From NCBI RefSeq assembly GCF_000820765.1, contig NZ_CCYH01000038.1:1-64000 (forward strand): a stretch of 64,000 nt of DNA, read 5' to 3'. Below are positions 43,057-53,095 of this stretch, one piece after another. Source of the DNA: Candidatus Soleaferrea massiliensis AP7 (lineage in GTDB: Bacteria > Bacillota > Clostridia > Oscillospirales > Ruminococcaceae). Position numbers and translations under genes: made by a program. How positions within the stretch are numbered: position 1 is the first letter of the stretch; each line of letters starts with the position of its first letter. Below the pieces are notes generated by a model. It had not been told where the DNA came from. It ran no database searches and was given only the letters and a program-made list of their open reading frames with translations.

Positions 43057-45483
43057 TTAATTCCCTATGCGCAGCGCGGCCGGTTCCTTTTCTGTTTCCG
43101 GCAGCAGCACCGGCAGCACCGGCTTCGATTCGTCGATGTTTTTATGGATGTTCCTGAGCGCTGTGCCAAGCACCTTATCCATCGTATCGACCGGGATAAA
43201 CTCAATTTTATCCTTCACGACCTGATCGACCTCAGCCAGATCCGGCTCGTTGTCCATCGGGATCAGCACCGTTTTGATGCCGTAGCGGTAGGCGGCCATC
43301 GTCTTCTCCTTGAGCCCGCCGATTGGCAGCACCCGGCCGCGCAGCGTGACCTCGCCGGTCATCGCCACATCGTGCCGCACCGGGATTTCGGTCAGCGCCG
43401 AGACAATCGCCGTGCAGATCGTGATGCCCGCGGACGGGCCGTCCTTCGGCACCGCGCCTTCCGGCACATGGATGTGGATATCCTTGTTCTTGTAGAACTC
43501 CTTGTCGATCTTAAATAAGTGCGACCGGCTGCGGATGTAGCTGACCGCCGCCTGCGCGGACTCCTTCATGACATCCCCGAGATTGCCGGTCAGCTGCAGC
43601 TTGCCGCTGCCCTCGAGTACCGCGACCTCGACCGGCATTGTCTCCCCGCCAACGGAGGTCCAGGCAAGCCCGGTCACCACGCCGACCTCATCGGTCAGCC
43701 CCGCCGTTTCGGTCTTATATTTGATCGGACCTAAAAAGTCCGGGAGATTCTTCGGCGTAAAGGAAACCTTTTGATCCTCGCCCGAAACGATGCGCTTGGC
43801 AGCCATACGGCAGAGCTTCGCGATCGTGCGCTCCAGACTGCGGACCCCCGCTTCCCTTGTGTAGCTGTCGGCCAGCATGTACAGCGCGTCGTTCGAGATG
43901 CGCACCGTCTTTGCGCTCAGTCCGTGCTTTGCGGTCTGCTTGCGCCACAGATGCCGCTTGGCGATCTGGAACTTCTCCTCACGGGTATAGCTGGAAAGAT
44001 CGATGACATCCATACGGTCATACAGCGGCCCCGGGATCGTCGAAGCGTCGTTCGCCGTCGTGATGAACAGCACGTCGCTCAGATCGAACGGCAGCTCGAT
44101 GTAGTGGTCGCGGAACGCCACGTTCTGCTCCGAATCGAGTACCTCGAGCAGCGCCGACGCGGGGTCCCCGCGGAAGTCGTTGCCGACCTTGTCGATCTCG
44201 TCGAGCAGGATGACCGGATTCTTTGTCCCAGCCAGCTTCATCGCGTTGATGATGCGGCCCGGCATCGCGCCGATATAGGTTTTGCGGTGTCCGCGGATTT
44301 CGGATTCGTCCTTGATGCCGCCCAGCGAGATGCGCACATATTTGCGTCCCAGGCTCTTCGCAACCGATTTTGCGATCGAGGTCTTACCGACGCCCGGCGG
44401 ACCGACAAGGCAGAGGATCTGCCCACGGATATCCGGGTTCAGCCGCCGCACCGCGATGACCTCCAGGATGCGTTCCTTGACCTTCTGAAGCCCGTAGTGG
44501 TCGCGGTCCAGAATCTTCTGCGCTTTCAGGATATCGGGCTTCTGTTTGCTGTATGTATTCCAGGGCAGCTCCAGGCAGGTGTCCAGATAGTTCCGGATCA
44601 CATTGGCCTCCGGCGAACTCGACGGCATCTTGCTCAGCCGATCCAATTCCTTGGCAAGCTTGTCATGCGCCTCTTCGGACAGCCCCAGCTTCTCTATTTT
44701 ATTGTAGTATTCGTTGAACTCGGCGTCCTCGCCGTCCTCCTCGCCAAGCTCCTGCGAGATGACCCGCATCTGCTCGCGCAGGAAGTATTCGCGCTGGCCC
44801 TTGTCGATCTGTTCCTTGACCTTGTCGTAGATCTCGTTCTCCAGCACCAGGATGCTGTTCTCCTGTTCGAACAGCTCGGCGGCCATCTCCAGACGCTTGA
44901 CCGGGTCGGACTGCTCGAGCATCGCCTGCTTGGTATCCGCGTCGAACGGCAGGTTGCCGACGATGCGTTCGATCAGCGCGTGCGGGTCGTGCTCGGTGAT
45001 GACCTGCGTGATGATCTCCTGCGGGATCTTCGGCGAGAGCATACAGTATTCCTCAAACTGCTCCTTGACCGTGCGCACCCATGCTTCGATCAGCTCGGCG
45101 TCCTTCGCGCGGGGCTGCCGCACATCAAAGCGCTCCACCTCGGTCAGCCAGAACGGATTGGATGCCAGCACATCGCCCATCTTCGCGCGGTAAAGGCCCT
45201 CCACCAGCACGCGCAGATGGTTGCCCGGCATCCGCAGGATCTGCGTGATCCTAGCCACCACGCCGACCTTGAAGAGCTGATTCGCGTCCGGGTCGTCGTC
45301 CCGCAGGTCCTTCTGCGCCACCAGAAAGATCTGCTGGTTGTAGCTTTTCATCGCCGTTTCCAGCGCTTTGATCGATTTTTCCCGCGCCACTTCGAAGTGC
45401 AGGATCATATTCGGATATAGAACCAAACCGCGCAGCGCCAGCATCGGGCAGATTTGCAGCTCGGATTCATGATTCATATTCAT
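43057..45483 (-). CDS. lon: ATP-dependent protease Lon
   Basis: 808 aa. N-terminal LON substrate domain (about 10-200), coiled coil, AAA+ module with Walker A GPPGVGKTS (about 360) and PVILLDEIDKVG, and C-terminal serine protease domain with KDGPSAGITI (catalytic Ser about 685) and the partner Lys in GGLKEKTMAAYRYG. It degrades misfolded and regulatory proteins. AAAGGA precedes the ATG. Start could alternatively be the Met at codon 3. Confidence 0.97.
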   Translation of the reverse strand: MNMNHESELQICPMLALRGLVLYPNMILHFEVAREKSIKALETAMKSYNQQIFLVAQKDLRDDDPDANQLFKVGVVARITQILRMPGNHLRVLVEGLYRAKMGDVLASNPFWLTEVERFDVRQPRAKDAELIEAWVRTVKEQFEEYCMLSPKIPQEIITQVITEHDPHALIERIVGNLPFDADTKQAMLEQSDPVKRLEMAAELFEQENSILVLENEIYDKVKEQIDKGQREYFLREQMRVISQELGEEDGEDAEFNEYYNKIEKLGLSEEAHDKLAKELDRLSKMPSSSPEANVIRNYLDTCLELPWNTYSKQKPDILKAQKILDRDHYGLQKVKERILEVIAVRRLNPDIRGQILCLVGPPGVGKTSIAKSVAKSLGRKYVRISLGGIKDESEIRGHRKTYIGAMPGRIINAMKLAGTKNPVILLDEIDKVGNDFRGDPASALLEVLDSEQNVAFRDHYIELPFDLSDVLFITTANDASTIPGPLYDRMDVIDLSSYTREEKFQIAKRHLWRKQTAKHGLSAKTVRISNDALYMLADSYTREAGVRSLERTIAKLCRMAAKRIVSGEDQKVSFTPKNLPDFLGPIKYKTETAGLTDEVGVVTGLAWTSVGGETMPVEVAVLEGSGKLQLTGNLGDVMKESAQAAVSYIRSRSHLFKIDKEFYKNKDIHIHVPEGAVPKDGPSAGITICTAIVSALTEIPVRHDVAMTGEVTLRGRVLPIGGLKEKTMAAYRYGIKTVLIPMDNEPDLAEVDQVVKDKIEFIPVDTMDKVLGTALRNIHKNIDESKPVLPVLLPETEKEPAALRIGN

Positions 45484-45646
45484 AGATTTCCTTTCGTTTC
45501 TTCGTATCTTTCCTATCGTTGAGCATCGTCCATGCGAACGATACAGCTACTATCATATGAGAAAGATGTGAATTTTTCAAGATGCATTTTGCAACCTTTT
45601 ATAGCCGGAATTCGGCTTCACCGCCGGGTTTCCGGGCATTTGACAC

Positions 45647-45685
45647 AAAAAGCCCCCGAGGGCCGGACCGGCCCTTCAGGAGCTC
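45647..45685 (-). terminator. clpX terminator
   Basis: A GC-rich stem (AGGGCCG/CGGCCCT, extended by CCTCC/GGGGG pairs) lies at 45652-45685. Five T follow on the minus strand (45647-45651), just beyond the clpX stop. Confidence 0.85.
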
Positions 45686-45694
45686 CATTGCTCT

Positions 45695-47041
45695 TTACAT
45701 ATACAAATCGTTCTTGCCCGAGCCAATGGCCTGAACCGCAAATTTCAGGGTTTTAGGAACCTTGTTCGGGTTGTGCGTGATCTTCGGCGGCTCGTGATCC
45801 GCGACGCATTCCTTCGTGATGGTGATCGTCTCGATCATCGGATCGCTCGGCGCGTCGTACATGATCTTTGAGAGGATTTCCTCCATGATGGAGCGGAGTC
45901 CGCGCGCGCCGGTCTTACGCTCGATCGCCTTCTTGGCGACCTCGGTCAGCGCGTCCTGCTCAAATTCGAGCTGGATGTCGTCGAGCTCCAGCAGCCGCTT
46001 GTACTGTTTGACCAGCGAGTTCTTCGGCTCGACCAGAATCCGCACCAGCGCGTCGGGATCGAGATCCCTGAGCGTGGTCAGCACCGGCAGTCTTCCGACC
46101 AGCTCCGGGATGATGCCGTACTTGACCAGGTCGTGCGGGATGATGTACTGAACCAGGTTCTCGCGCGTCGCCTCGGCTTTGGAACGGATGTTCGCGCCGA
46201 AGCCCATCACGGTCTTGTTGACCCGGCTCTCCACGATCTTTTCAATGCCCTCGAACGCACCGCCGCAGATAAACAGGATGTTCGCGGTGTTGATCTGGAT
46301 GAACTCCTGCTGCGGATGCTTCCTGCCGCCCTGCGGCGGCACGTTGGACACGGTGCCCTCGATGATCTTTAAGAGCGCCTGCTGCACGCCCTCTCCGCTG
46401 ACGTCGCGGGTCAGCGACGTGTTTTCGGATTTGCGCCCGATCTTGTCGATCTCATCGATGTAGATGATGCCGTACTCGGCGCGCTTGACATCGAAGTCCG
46501 CATTCTGGATCAGTCTGAGCAGGATGTTCTCGACGTCCTCGCCGACATATCCGGCTTCGGTCAGCGTCGTCGCGTCGGCAATCGCAAACGGGACGTTGAG
46601 CATCTTGGCCAGCGTCTGCGCGAGCAGCGTCTTGCCAACGCCGGTCGGGCCGAGCAGCAGCACGTTGCTCTTCTGCAGCTCCACGTCGTCCTGACGGTTG
46701 TAGCAGATGCGCTTGTAGTGGTTGTAAACGGCGACCGCCAGCACCATCTTTGCGTCGTCCTGGCCGATCACATACTGGTCGAGGTGCTCCTTGATCTCGG
46801 CCGGCTTCGGAATCACGATTTCCGGCGGCTCATTCGACGCTGCCCTGGTTCTGGGCGGGTTGGTATTCTCTTTTTTACCGCGCGGCATCTTTGCCTTCTC
46901 ATAAAAATGATCCAGGCAGAGTTCGATGCACTCGTCACAGATGCATGCGCCGGTGTAACCGGTGATCATACCGGCCACTTCATTTTCAAATTTTCCGCAA
47001 AACGAACACTGTGCGGGTCTTTCATTTTTTGGCATGGACAT
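45695..47041 (-). CDS. clpX: ATP-dependent Clp protease ATP-binding subunit ClpX
   Basis: 448 aa with ATG 47041 (AGGG six nucleotides upstream). The ATG at 47035 is an alternative. An N-terminal zinc-binding domain (CSFCGK ... CICDECI) is followed by an AAA+ core with Walker A GPTGVGKT (about 120) and Walker [10 protein letters not shown]. The [14 protein letters not shown] sensor region is C-terminal, and IGF-type ClpP contact sits in the loop. It unfolds substrates for ClpP. It starts right after the clpP stop. Confidence 0.97.
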   Translation of the reverse strand: MSMPKNERPAQCSFCGKFENEVAGMITGYTGACICDECIELCLDHFYEKAKMPRGKKENTNPPRTRAASNEPPEIVIPKPAEIKEHLDQYVIGQDDAKMVLAVAVYNHYKRICYNRQDDVELQKSNVLLLGPTGVGKTLLAQTLAKMLNVPFAIADATTLTEAGYVGEDVENILLRLIQNADFDVKRAEYGIIYIDEIDKIGRKSENTSLTRDVSGEGVQQALLKIIEGTVSNVPPQGGRKHPQQEFIQINTANILFICGGAFEGIEKIVESRVNKTVMGFGANIRSKAEATRENLVQYIIPHDLVKYGIIPELVGRLPVLTTLRDLDPDALVRILVEPKNSLVKQYKRLLELDDIQLEFEQDALTEVAKKAIERKTGARGLRSIMEEILSKIMYDAPSDPMIETITITKECVADHEPPKITHNPNKVPKTLKFAVQAIGSGKNDLYM

Positions 47042-47043
47042 CA

Positions 47044-47625
47044 CTATCCCTTATAAATCACTTTGTCGACCAGACCGTACTCGGCCGCCTCGGCCGCGGT
47101 CATAAAATTGTCACGCTCGGTATCGCGCTCGATGGTTTCCAGCGGTTTTCCGGTGTTCTGAGCGAGCAGCTCGTTGAGGTGCTTCTTCAGACGAAGCATG
47201 CGCTCGGCCTGGATGCCGATATCGGTTGTCTGTCCCTGCGCGCCGCCGGACGGCTGATGGATCATGATCTCGCTGTTCGGCAATGCGAAGCGTTTTCCCT
47301 TCTGGCCCGCCGCAAGCAGGAAGGCGCCCATCGACGCCGCCATTCCGACGCAGATCGTCGAGACGTCCGCCTTGATGTACTGCATGGTATCATAGATCGC
47401 CATGCCGGCGGTGACCGATCCGCCCGGGCTGTTGATGTACAGGTTGATATCCTTATCGGGGTCCTGTGCTTCCAGATACAGAAGCTGTGCGACTACCAAG
47501 CTGGCGGACGCGTCGTTGACCTCGTCGCACAGCATGATGATTCTGTCATTGAGCAGCCTTGAGAAGATGTCGTAGGAACGTTCACCGCGGTTGGTCTGTT
47601 CCACTACCATTGGCACTAAGCTCAT
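47044..47625 (-). CDS. clpP: ATP-dependent Clp protease proteolytic subunit ClpP
   Basis: 193 aa from ATG 47625, eight nucleotides after AAAGGAG. Catalytic Ser is in [16 protein letters not shown] (about 98), His in [11 protein letters not shown] (about 123) and Asp in the DTERD region (about 172). It forms the barrel that ClpX feeds. Its stop nearly touches the clpX start, so they are one operon. Confidence 0.97.
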   Translation of the reverse strand: MSLVPMVVEQTNRGERSYDIFSRLLNDRIIMLCDEVNDASASLVVAQLLYLEAQDPDKDINLYINSPGGSVTAGMAIYDTMQYIKADVSTICVGMAASMGAFLLAAGQKGKRFALPNSEIMIHQPSGGAQGQTTDIGIQAERMLRLKKHLNELLAQNTGKPLETIERDTERDNFMTAAEAAEYGLVDKVIYKG

Positions 47626-48200
47626 GTAAAACACTCCTTTTCTTCATCTCAAACCGGAAAATCCAAATCGATTGCCGGTCTGATCATGGTATTTCAAATC
47701 GTATACGGGAATGCCGGACATCCCTGTCCGGGCGGTTTATGGCTTTGCTCGTCTTCGATATGACTTGCTGAAGGGAACGCCAATCTGCTCGGCAGCCACC
47801 GGATGCACTGCGGCTTGATATAAACTGAGGAATAAACCAAATCGCTGCATCCCGGCCAAAAGATACCGCATGGCCCCTTCTTTGAGCCAGGTCACAAAAA
47901 ACCCGGCCGCGCCACTTTTACAGCGGTTTCCAGATGTATTCCACCCTGATACGAATTACGGAATGAATCAGGCGGCTGCATCCTGACTGAACAATGCCAG
48001 AAGCATTTCTCCTGAAGCGGAATAAAAAGATTTGGTATCCCCTGCCGGCAAACGCCGAACCTCACCGCCTTCGACACACATCGACGAAAGGTATCGGCGG
48101 CCGTCAGGATGCGCGTATCGTTTCAGGCGAAGCAAAAAACCGCAGTTTTTAAGGCAACAGCCAGCCGACGGATGCGGCTGGCCAATGTTGAGCTTGTAAA
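47626..48200. other. Intergenic region between tig and clpP, no gene recognised
   Basis: About 575 bp. Near its right end a perfect stem GCCAGCCG/CGGCTGGC (about 48161-48183) just past the tig stop probably marks the tig 3' end, followed by a weaker A/T palindrome (about 48132-48148). The clpP promoter should lie near the left end. No credible ORF. Confidence 0.5.
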
Positions 48201-49505
48201 TTATTGAATTTCTTCCTGTTTGACCTCTTCGGTGATCTTAGCGCTCTCCTTGATGAGGTCGACCGCCTTGTTCATCTTGATATCGTTGACGATATCCTTC
48301 ACATTGAGCGCCTGCTTGACGTTCTCAACCGGGACGCCGTACTGGGCAGCCAGCTTCTCGCACTCGGCGGCGATATCCTCTTCGGTCGGCTCGATGTTTT
48401 CGAGCTGCGCGACCTTTTCGAGGGTCAGACGGGTTTTGACCTGACGTTCGGCCTGCTCGCGGAAGGTTTTGCGGATGGTCTCCTCGTCCTGGTTGGTGAT
48501 CTGCAGGTAGGTCTTCATATCCATGCCCTGCGACTGCAGTCTGTACTGAAAGTCGCGCAGGTATTCATTGACCGAATTTTCATACATGACTTCCGGAATC
48601 TCCGCTTTGAGCGTCGAAACGACCTGTTCGATCAGGCTGTTCTCAACGGCCTGGGTCGCGGTCTTTTCACGCGCTTCCTCTAGTTTGGTCCTAAAATCGG
48701 CCTTTAATTCATCCATCGTGTCAAACTCGCTGACATCTTTCGCAAACTCGTCGTCCACATCCGGCAGCTCCATCGTGCGGATCTCGTGCAGCTTGGTCTG
48801 GAATACGGCAAGCTTGGAGGCCAGCTCCTTGGAGAAGTACTCATCCGGGAACTTCACGGTGACTTCAAACTCGTCGCCCGGCTTGTGGCCGATGATCTGA
48901 TCCTCGAAGCCCGGGATAAACTGTCCGGAGCCGAGTTCGAGCTGATAGCCGTCGCCCTTGCCGCCTTCGAACGGCACGCCGTCCACAAAGCCCTCAAAGT
49001 CGATGACGACCGTGTCGCCGTTTTGGGAATCGCGGTCCTCCACAGTGACCATGCGGCCGTTCTGCTTGCGGAGCTTGTCGATCTCCTCTTCAATATCCTT
49101 GCCGGCGACCGGCTGGATGGTCTTGGTGGCCTCAAGGCCTTTATATTCACCGATTTCAACCTCCGGCTTGACATGGAAGGTTGCCTTGAAGCTGAAACCG
49201 TCCTTACTGACTTCCATAACCTCAACGTCGGCCTGCTCGACCGGCTCAAGTCCGCTCTCCGTCATGGCCTCCTCAAAGGCGCCCGGCAGCACATTGTTGA
49301 CAGCGTCTTCATAAAACACGCCCTCGCCGTACATCTTCTCGATGATGCCGCGCGGCGCTTTGCCCTTTCTGAATCCCGGAACATTGATCTTGGATACGCT
49401 CTTGCGGTATGCCTGATCAACCGCTTTGCCAAAGGTTTCGCCGTCCACCGCGATCTCCAAACAGTACTGATTGGTATTTATCTTCTCTGCCTTGGTAAGA
49501 CTCAT
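48201..49505 (-). CDS. tig: Trigger factor (ribosome-associated chaperone)
   Basis: 434 aa from ATG 49505 with AGGAGG nine nucleotides upstream. The frame is open to 49538 without support. The ribosome-binding domain carries the signature PGFRKGKAPRGIIEKMYG (about 45-62). A PPIase domain (about 155-240, DTVVIDFEGFVDGVPFEGGK) and a C-terminal helical chaperone domain follow. It folds nascent chains. The tig-clpP-clpX-lon order is classic for Firmicutes. Confidence 0.97.
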   Translation of the reverse strand: MSLTKAEKINTNQYCLEIAVDGETFGKAVDQAYRKSVSKINVPGFRKGKAPRGIIEKMYGEGVFYEDAVNNVLPGAFEEAMTESGLEPVEQADVEVMEVSKDGFSFKATFHVKPEVEIGEYKGLEATKTIQPVAGKDIEEEIDKLRKQNGRMVTVEDRDSQNGDTVVIDFEGFVDGVPFEGGKGDGYQLELGSGQFIPGFEDQIIGHKPGDEFEVTVKFPDEYFSKELASKLAVFQTKLHEIRTMELPDVDDEFAKDVSEFDTMDELKADFRTKLEEAREKTATQAVENSLIEQVVSTLKAEIPEVMYENSVNEYLRDFQYRLQSQGMDMKTYLQITNQDEETIRKTFREQAERQVKTRLTLEKVAQLENIEPTEEDIAAECEKLAAQYGVPVENVKQALNVKDIVNDIKMNKAVDLIKESAKITEEVKQEEIQ

Positions 49506-49597
49506 CTTAAACTGCCTCCTAAATTTTATGAAAAACAAAATTATCTAATTGATTATAGCATAATGATGCCTAAAAAGCCACTGTCTTGATAAATTTT

Positions 49598-50287
49598 TTA
49601 CACCTGTATCTTTAAAGGTTTAAATTTGAGAAAATCCCCTGAAATCAGCTCAAACTGGATGCCCGCAAACTGCCCGCGCAGCGCGTAATCGCAGCTCTGC
49701 CCGTGCAGATGCCCGTAGTAGCAGCGCTGTATGTTGTGCTTCACCAGCACGTCGACGATCTTCGCTGAAAGCTGGTTGCCATAGACCGGCGGGTAATGCA
49801 GAAACGCGATGATCTCCCCGCCGTACTGCATGGCGTGCCGGATGGACATATCCAGACGGCCGGCTTCCCGGTTCAGGATCTTCTGGTCGTGCGGTTCCCC
49901 GGCCTCAAACAGCCATCCGCGGGTGCCGCAGACGACCGCGTTCCCGACCTTGAAGCTGTTGTTGTGCAGAATCTGGATGGTCTCCAGCCCGTTTTCCTCA
50001 AAAAAGCCGTCCATTTTGCTTTTGGTCGACCACCAGTAGTCGTGGTTGCCCTTCATCACAATCTTTTTTCCGGGCAGTTTATCGATAAAGCGGAAATCGG
50101 TCAGCGACTCCTGCAGCGACATGCCCCATGAGCTGTCGCCCGCAAGCACCACGGTGTCTTCGGCGCCGACCTCTTTCAGCCAGTTTTCCTGTAACCGATC
50201 CACATAATTGTCCCAGCCGCTGAAGATATCCATCGGCTTGTCGCTGCCAAGGGACAGATGCAGATCTCCTATTGCAAATAAAGCCAT
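49598..50287 (-). CDS. Calcineurin-like metallophosphoesterase
   Basis: 229 aa. Metal-binding motifs in order: GDLHLSLG (about 7), VLAGDSSWGM (about 48), KGNHDYWW (about 78), AFLHYPPVYG and YYGHLHGQS. Cytosolic; substrate unknown. An AGAGGA site precedes the ATG. It stands alone and is divergent from the DUF1540 gene. Confidence 0.9.
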   Translation of the reverse strand: MALFAIGDLHLSLGSDKPMDIFSGWDNYVDRLQENWLKEVGAEDTVVLAGDSSWGMSLQESLTDFRFIDKLPGKKIVMKGNHDYWWSTKSKMDGFFEENGLETIQILHNNSFKVGNAVVCGTRGWLFEAGEPHDQKILNREAGRLDMSIRHAMQYGGEIIAFLHYPPVYGNQLSAKIVDVLVKHNIQRCYYGHLHGQSCDYALRGQFAGIQFELISGDFLKFKPLKIQV

Positions 50288-50387
50288 CCTTGTCCTCTCT
50301 TGTGTATATCCGTTTGGTTCCTCGTTATACTAACATTGTATCCGTTTACACATTCAAATTATTCCATTTTCTGGGGAGGTCCTTTTC

Positions 50388-50570
50388 ATGAAATCCATCA
50401 TCGATGAAGAAGAAAACAGCCGCGATTATCTGAACGGCGTACAGTGCCACGTTGACAACTGCATCTACAACGAACAGGGCTGCCGGTGCACTGCCGACCG
50501 CATCCTGATCGACCCGCATCACGCGATCACGAGCCAGGATACCATCTGCGCGACCTTCCAGGCGCAGTAA
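50388..50570 (+). CDS. DUF1540 small Cys-rich protein
   Basis: 60 aa with GGGGAGG eight nucleotides before the ATG. Four Cys in the pattern GVQCHVDNCIYNEQGCRC plus a late TICATF Cys are typical of DUF1540, small probable metal-binding proteins found in spore-forming Clostridia. Function unknown. Confidence 0.9.
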   Translation: MKSIIDEEENSRDYLNGVQCHVDNCIYNEQGCRCTADRILIDPHHAITSQDTICATFQAQ

Positions 50571-50576
50571 AGCTTC

Positions 50577-50615
50577 AAAAAGCATACCGGACAGCAGATT
50601 GCCGGCCGGTATGCT
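50577..50615 (-). terminator. Terminator between thrC and the DUF1540 gene
   Basis: AGCATACCGG (50581-50590) pairs with CCGGTATGCT (50606-50615). On the minus strand TTTTTG follows, which fits termination of thrC. The convergent DUF1540 transcript may use the same stem. Confidence 0.8.
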
Positions 50616-50635
50616 ACATATAATCGATTGGATCG

Positions 50636-52135
50636 CTACGCTTCGATTCCCAGCATGTCGAACACGACCTGCTTCATATTCTGGCGTTCACAGGCGCTTT
50701 CAAAGCGCACCTGTTTTTCACCCAGCGATGCCAGCGGTGCCGGAATCTGTGTGCCGGTTTTCGCGGACAGGGTCTTCACCGCTTCGAATTCGTCGGTCTT
50801 CACTTCCCCGCCGTTCAATGCGCTCAGCACGCTGACCGGGAATTTATATGGGCTTGCCGTCGACGCGATGACCGTCTTGGTCTTGTCGCCGGTCTGCTCG
50901 ATATACTGCCAATAGGCGTTGACCGCCACAGCGGTATGGGTGTCGATCAGGTAACCGTACTGCTCAAACACCTGTTTGATGGTCTGCTTCGTGATGTGGT
51001 CGTCACAGCAGGCGGCAAAGAAATCCTTCTGCAGCTTGCCTTTCATCTCGTCGTTGATGGTGTACTGGTTCTCCTTCTGCAACGCGTCCATCAGAGAGAC
51101 CACCATCCGGTCGTCGTTGCCGCTCAGGTGGTACAGCAGCCGTTCGAGGTTGCTGGAGATCAGGATATCCATCGACGGGGAGATCGTCGTCACAAACCGG
51201 CGGTTTTTATCATAGGTGCCGGTGCGGATGAAATCGGTCAGGATGTTGTTCTCATTCGACGCGCAGACCAGCTTCGCGATCGGAAGGCCCATCTCCTTGG
51301 CATAGTAGGCCGCGAGGATGTTGCCGAAGTTTCCGGTCGGAACCACGACGTTCATGCTGTCTCCCGGCTGCAGCTCGCCCTTTGCGAGCAGGTCGCAGTA
51401 GGCCGAGAAATAGTAGACGATCTGCGGCACCAGGCGGCCCCAGTTGATCGAATTCGCGCTGGAGAAGAGCATACCGTGTGCTTTCAGCTTCTCTTCGATT
51501 TCACGGTCGGTGAAGATGGCCTTGACGCCGCTCTGCGCATCGTCGAAGTTGCCTTCGATCGCGCAGACCGATACGTTTTCGCCCTCCTGCGTCGTCATCT
51601 GCAGCTTCTGCATGACGCTGACGCCGTCGCGCGGATAGAACACCAGAATCTGTGTGCCGCCGACATCCTTAAAGCCTTCGAGCGCGGCTTTTCCGGTATC
51701 GCCGCTGGTGGCGACCAGGATGACGATCTTCTTATCCTTTACGGTCTTTCCGGCCGATACGGTCAGCAGGTACGGAAGAAGCTGCAACGCCATATCCTTG
51801 AACGCACAGGTCGGGCCGTGCCAAAGCTCCAGCACAAACGCGCTGTCGTCGAGCTTTCTGAGCGGCGCTTTCTTCGGGTCGGCAAATTTTCCCCCGCCAT
51901 ACGCGCCTTCCACACAGGATGCGATTTCCTGTTCCGTAAAATCGGTCAGATAGCGCGACAGGATGCGTTTCGCCCGGTCGGTGTATCCTTCCCCCGCCAT
52001 CGCTGCAATTTCATCCATCGAGATGCGCGGGAACGATTCCGGCACAAACAGGCCGGCGTCGCGGGAGATTCCCTGTGTGATCGCCGCGGCGGCTTCCACC
52101 TTTGCGGCGCTGTTTCTGGTACTCTGATAAAGCAT
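50636..52135 (-). CDS. thrC: Threonine synthase
   Basis: 499 aa from ATG 52135, which has AAAGGAG upstream. The frame is open another 103 codons through a repeat region, with no start support. PLP lysine is in LWHGPTCAFKDMALQLLPYL (about 112), and the phosphate-binding loop is in VPTGNFGNILAAYYAKEMGLP. The family's N-terminal YQSTR opening is present. It converts O-phosphohomoserine to threonine. Confidence 0.95.
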   Translation of the reverse strand: MLYQSTRNSAAKVEAAAAITQGISRDAGLFVPESFPRISMDEIAAMAGEGYTDRAKRILSRYLTDFTEQEIASCVEGAYGGGKFADPKKAPLRKLDDSAFVLELWHGPTCAFKDMALQLLPYLLTVSAGKTVKDKKIVILVATSGDTGKAALEGFKDVGGTQILVFYPRDGVSVMQKLQMTTQEGENVSVCAIEGNFDDAQSGVKAIFTDREIEEKLKAHGMLFSSANSINWGRLVPQIVYYFSAYCDLLAKGELQPGDSMNVVVPTGNFGNILAAYYAKEMGLPIAKLVCASNENNILTDFIRTGTYDKNRRFVTTISPSMDILISSNLERLLYHLSGNDDRMVVSLMDALQKENQYTINDEMKGKLQKDFFAACCDDHITKQTIKQVFEQYGYLIDTHTAVAVNAYWQYIEQTGDKTKTVIASTASPYKFPVSVLSALNGGEVKTDEFEAVKTLSAKTGTQIPAPLASLGEKQVRFESACERQNMKQVVFDMLGIEA

Positions 52136-52325
52136 CTGTTCTTCTCCTTTACCCTGATCTGCCGAATATCGTCGGCGGGTGATGTCCGCACAGCTGTTCT
52201 GTGCGGGGTGATCTATATTTTCGTCTGTTATGTTCTGTTTGACTTTTTTCACTGCTTTGGTTTTTTTTAGCTTTGAGGATTGCCGCATGGGCTGATCTGC
52301 GCCGATACGCGGCAGTTTTCCTTTG

Positions 52326-52432
52326 GTTTGCCAAATTCCCCTTGGCAAGGTGGTCGTTACTCTTTTGCGTGGCCAAAAGAGTAACCAGAAAAGGCCATTC
52401 AAGGGGTCTACCGCCCCCTTAAAAATCCCCCA
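52326..52432 (+). repeat. Dispersed structured repeat, copy A
   Basis: Three consecutive hairpins: TTGCCAA/TTGGCAA (52328-52348), GTTACTCTTTTG/CAAAAGAGTAAC (52356-52385) and AAGGGG/CCCCTT (52401-52420). The same modules occur in the same order and orientation at 62103-62325. The second stem differs at two paired positions between copies, with pairing kept. It lies upstream of thrC. The following stretch to 52723 shows no gene. Confidence 0.75.
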
Positions 52433-52723
52433 ATCACGCAGCATTCATCAAATTGGGCAGTTTCTGCTTCTAGATGACGGCTGGGATACCCGCAATGGCT
52501 TGGTTCAGAGGCGATGCGATGCGCGGTGTTCTTTACAGCCATTGTGCTGTCGCTGTAAGCGACCCGTCTCATCTTCGTCCTCACGTCGTCCAGCCTCATA
52601 GACTTCCGCCCGCTAGGGATGGAATCCTCGCTTTCCGACGTATGGGAGGTAATTTCATGCTTCGTTCTGTAACGGCCATCCAAATAGTTCTTAACTGTTT
52701 GACTCCATCAGATGCATCTGCGT

Positions 52724-53095
52724 TCATCTTTCGCCTGCGTCAAATGTGTTCTCCAGATGTGTGATGGAGATCGGTTCGAAGCTGTCCTTGCTTTGAATCA
52801 TCACTTCGATGATATCGAACCGGTACTGCGTGTCGGATGGAAACTGTGACGAATACTGCATGGCCGTTTGGATGATCTTCCGCTGCTTTCGGGGATCTAC
52901 GAATTCCCGCGGCAGCGCGAATGCATCACTGCTGCGGGTTTTGACCTCGACAAACGCCGTGATGCCGCCCTTTTGCGCGATGATATCGATCTCTCCATAC
53001 CGGCTGCGGTAATTGCGCGTCACAATCTTGTAGCCGTTTTGTATGAGATAACCGGCGGCGCAGTCTTCGCCAAGGCTGCCGGTTTTATGCTTCAT
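52724..53095 (-). CDS. YraN-family (UPF0102) nuclease-like protein
   Basis: 123 aa. Restriction-endonuclease-like fold, with [20 protein letters not shown], the YGEIDIIAQ acidic motif and FVEVKTRSS. Probably acts in DNA or RNA metabolism; no defined role. Its start overlaps the rnhB stop region by 11 bp. Confidence 0.92.
   Translation of the reverse strand: MKHKTGSLGEDCAAGYLIQNGYKIVTRNYRSRYGEIDIIAQKGGITAFVEVKTRSSDAFALPREFVDPRKQRKIIQTAMQYSSQFPSDTQYRFDIIEVMIQSKDSFEPISITHLENTFDAGER

Noticed and set aside
43771-45420. Plus-strand open frame of about 550 codons
   Set aside because: Antisense shadow of lon; GC-rich genes leave long open frames on the opposite strand.
50636-52444. N-terminally extended threonine synthase (602 codons)
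   Set aside because: The extension reads through the dispersed repeat; the AAAGGAG-preceded ATG at 52135 gives a normal-length enzyme.
52135-52724. T-box or riboswitch upstream of thrC (also checked for asnS and lysA)
   Set aside because: No T-box core sequence or known aptamer pattern was recognisable; the hairpins belong to the dispersed repeat.
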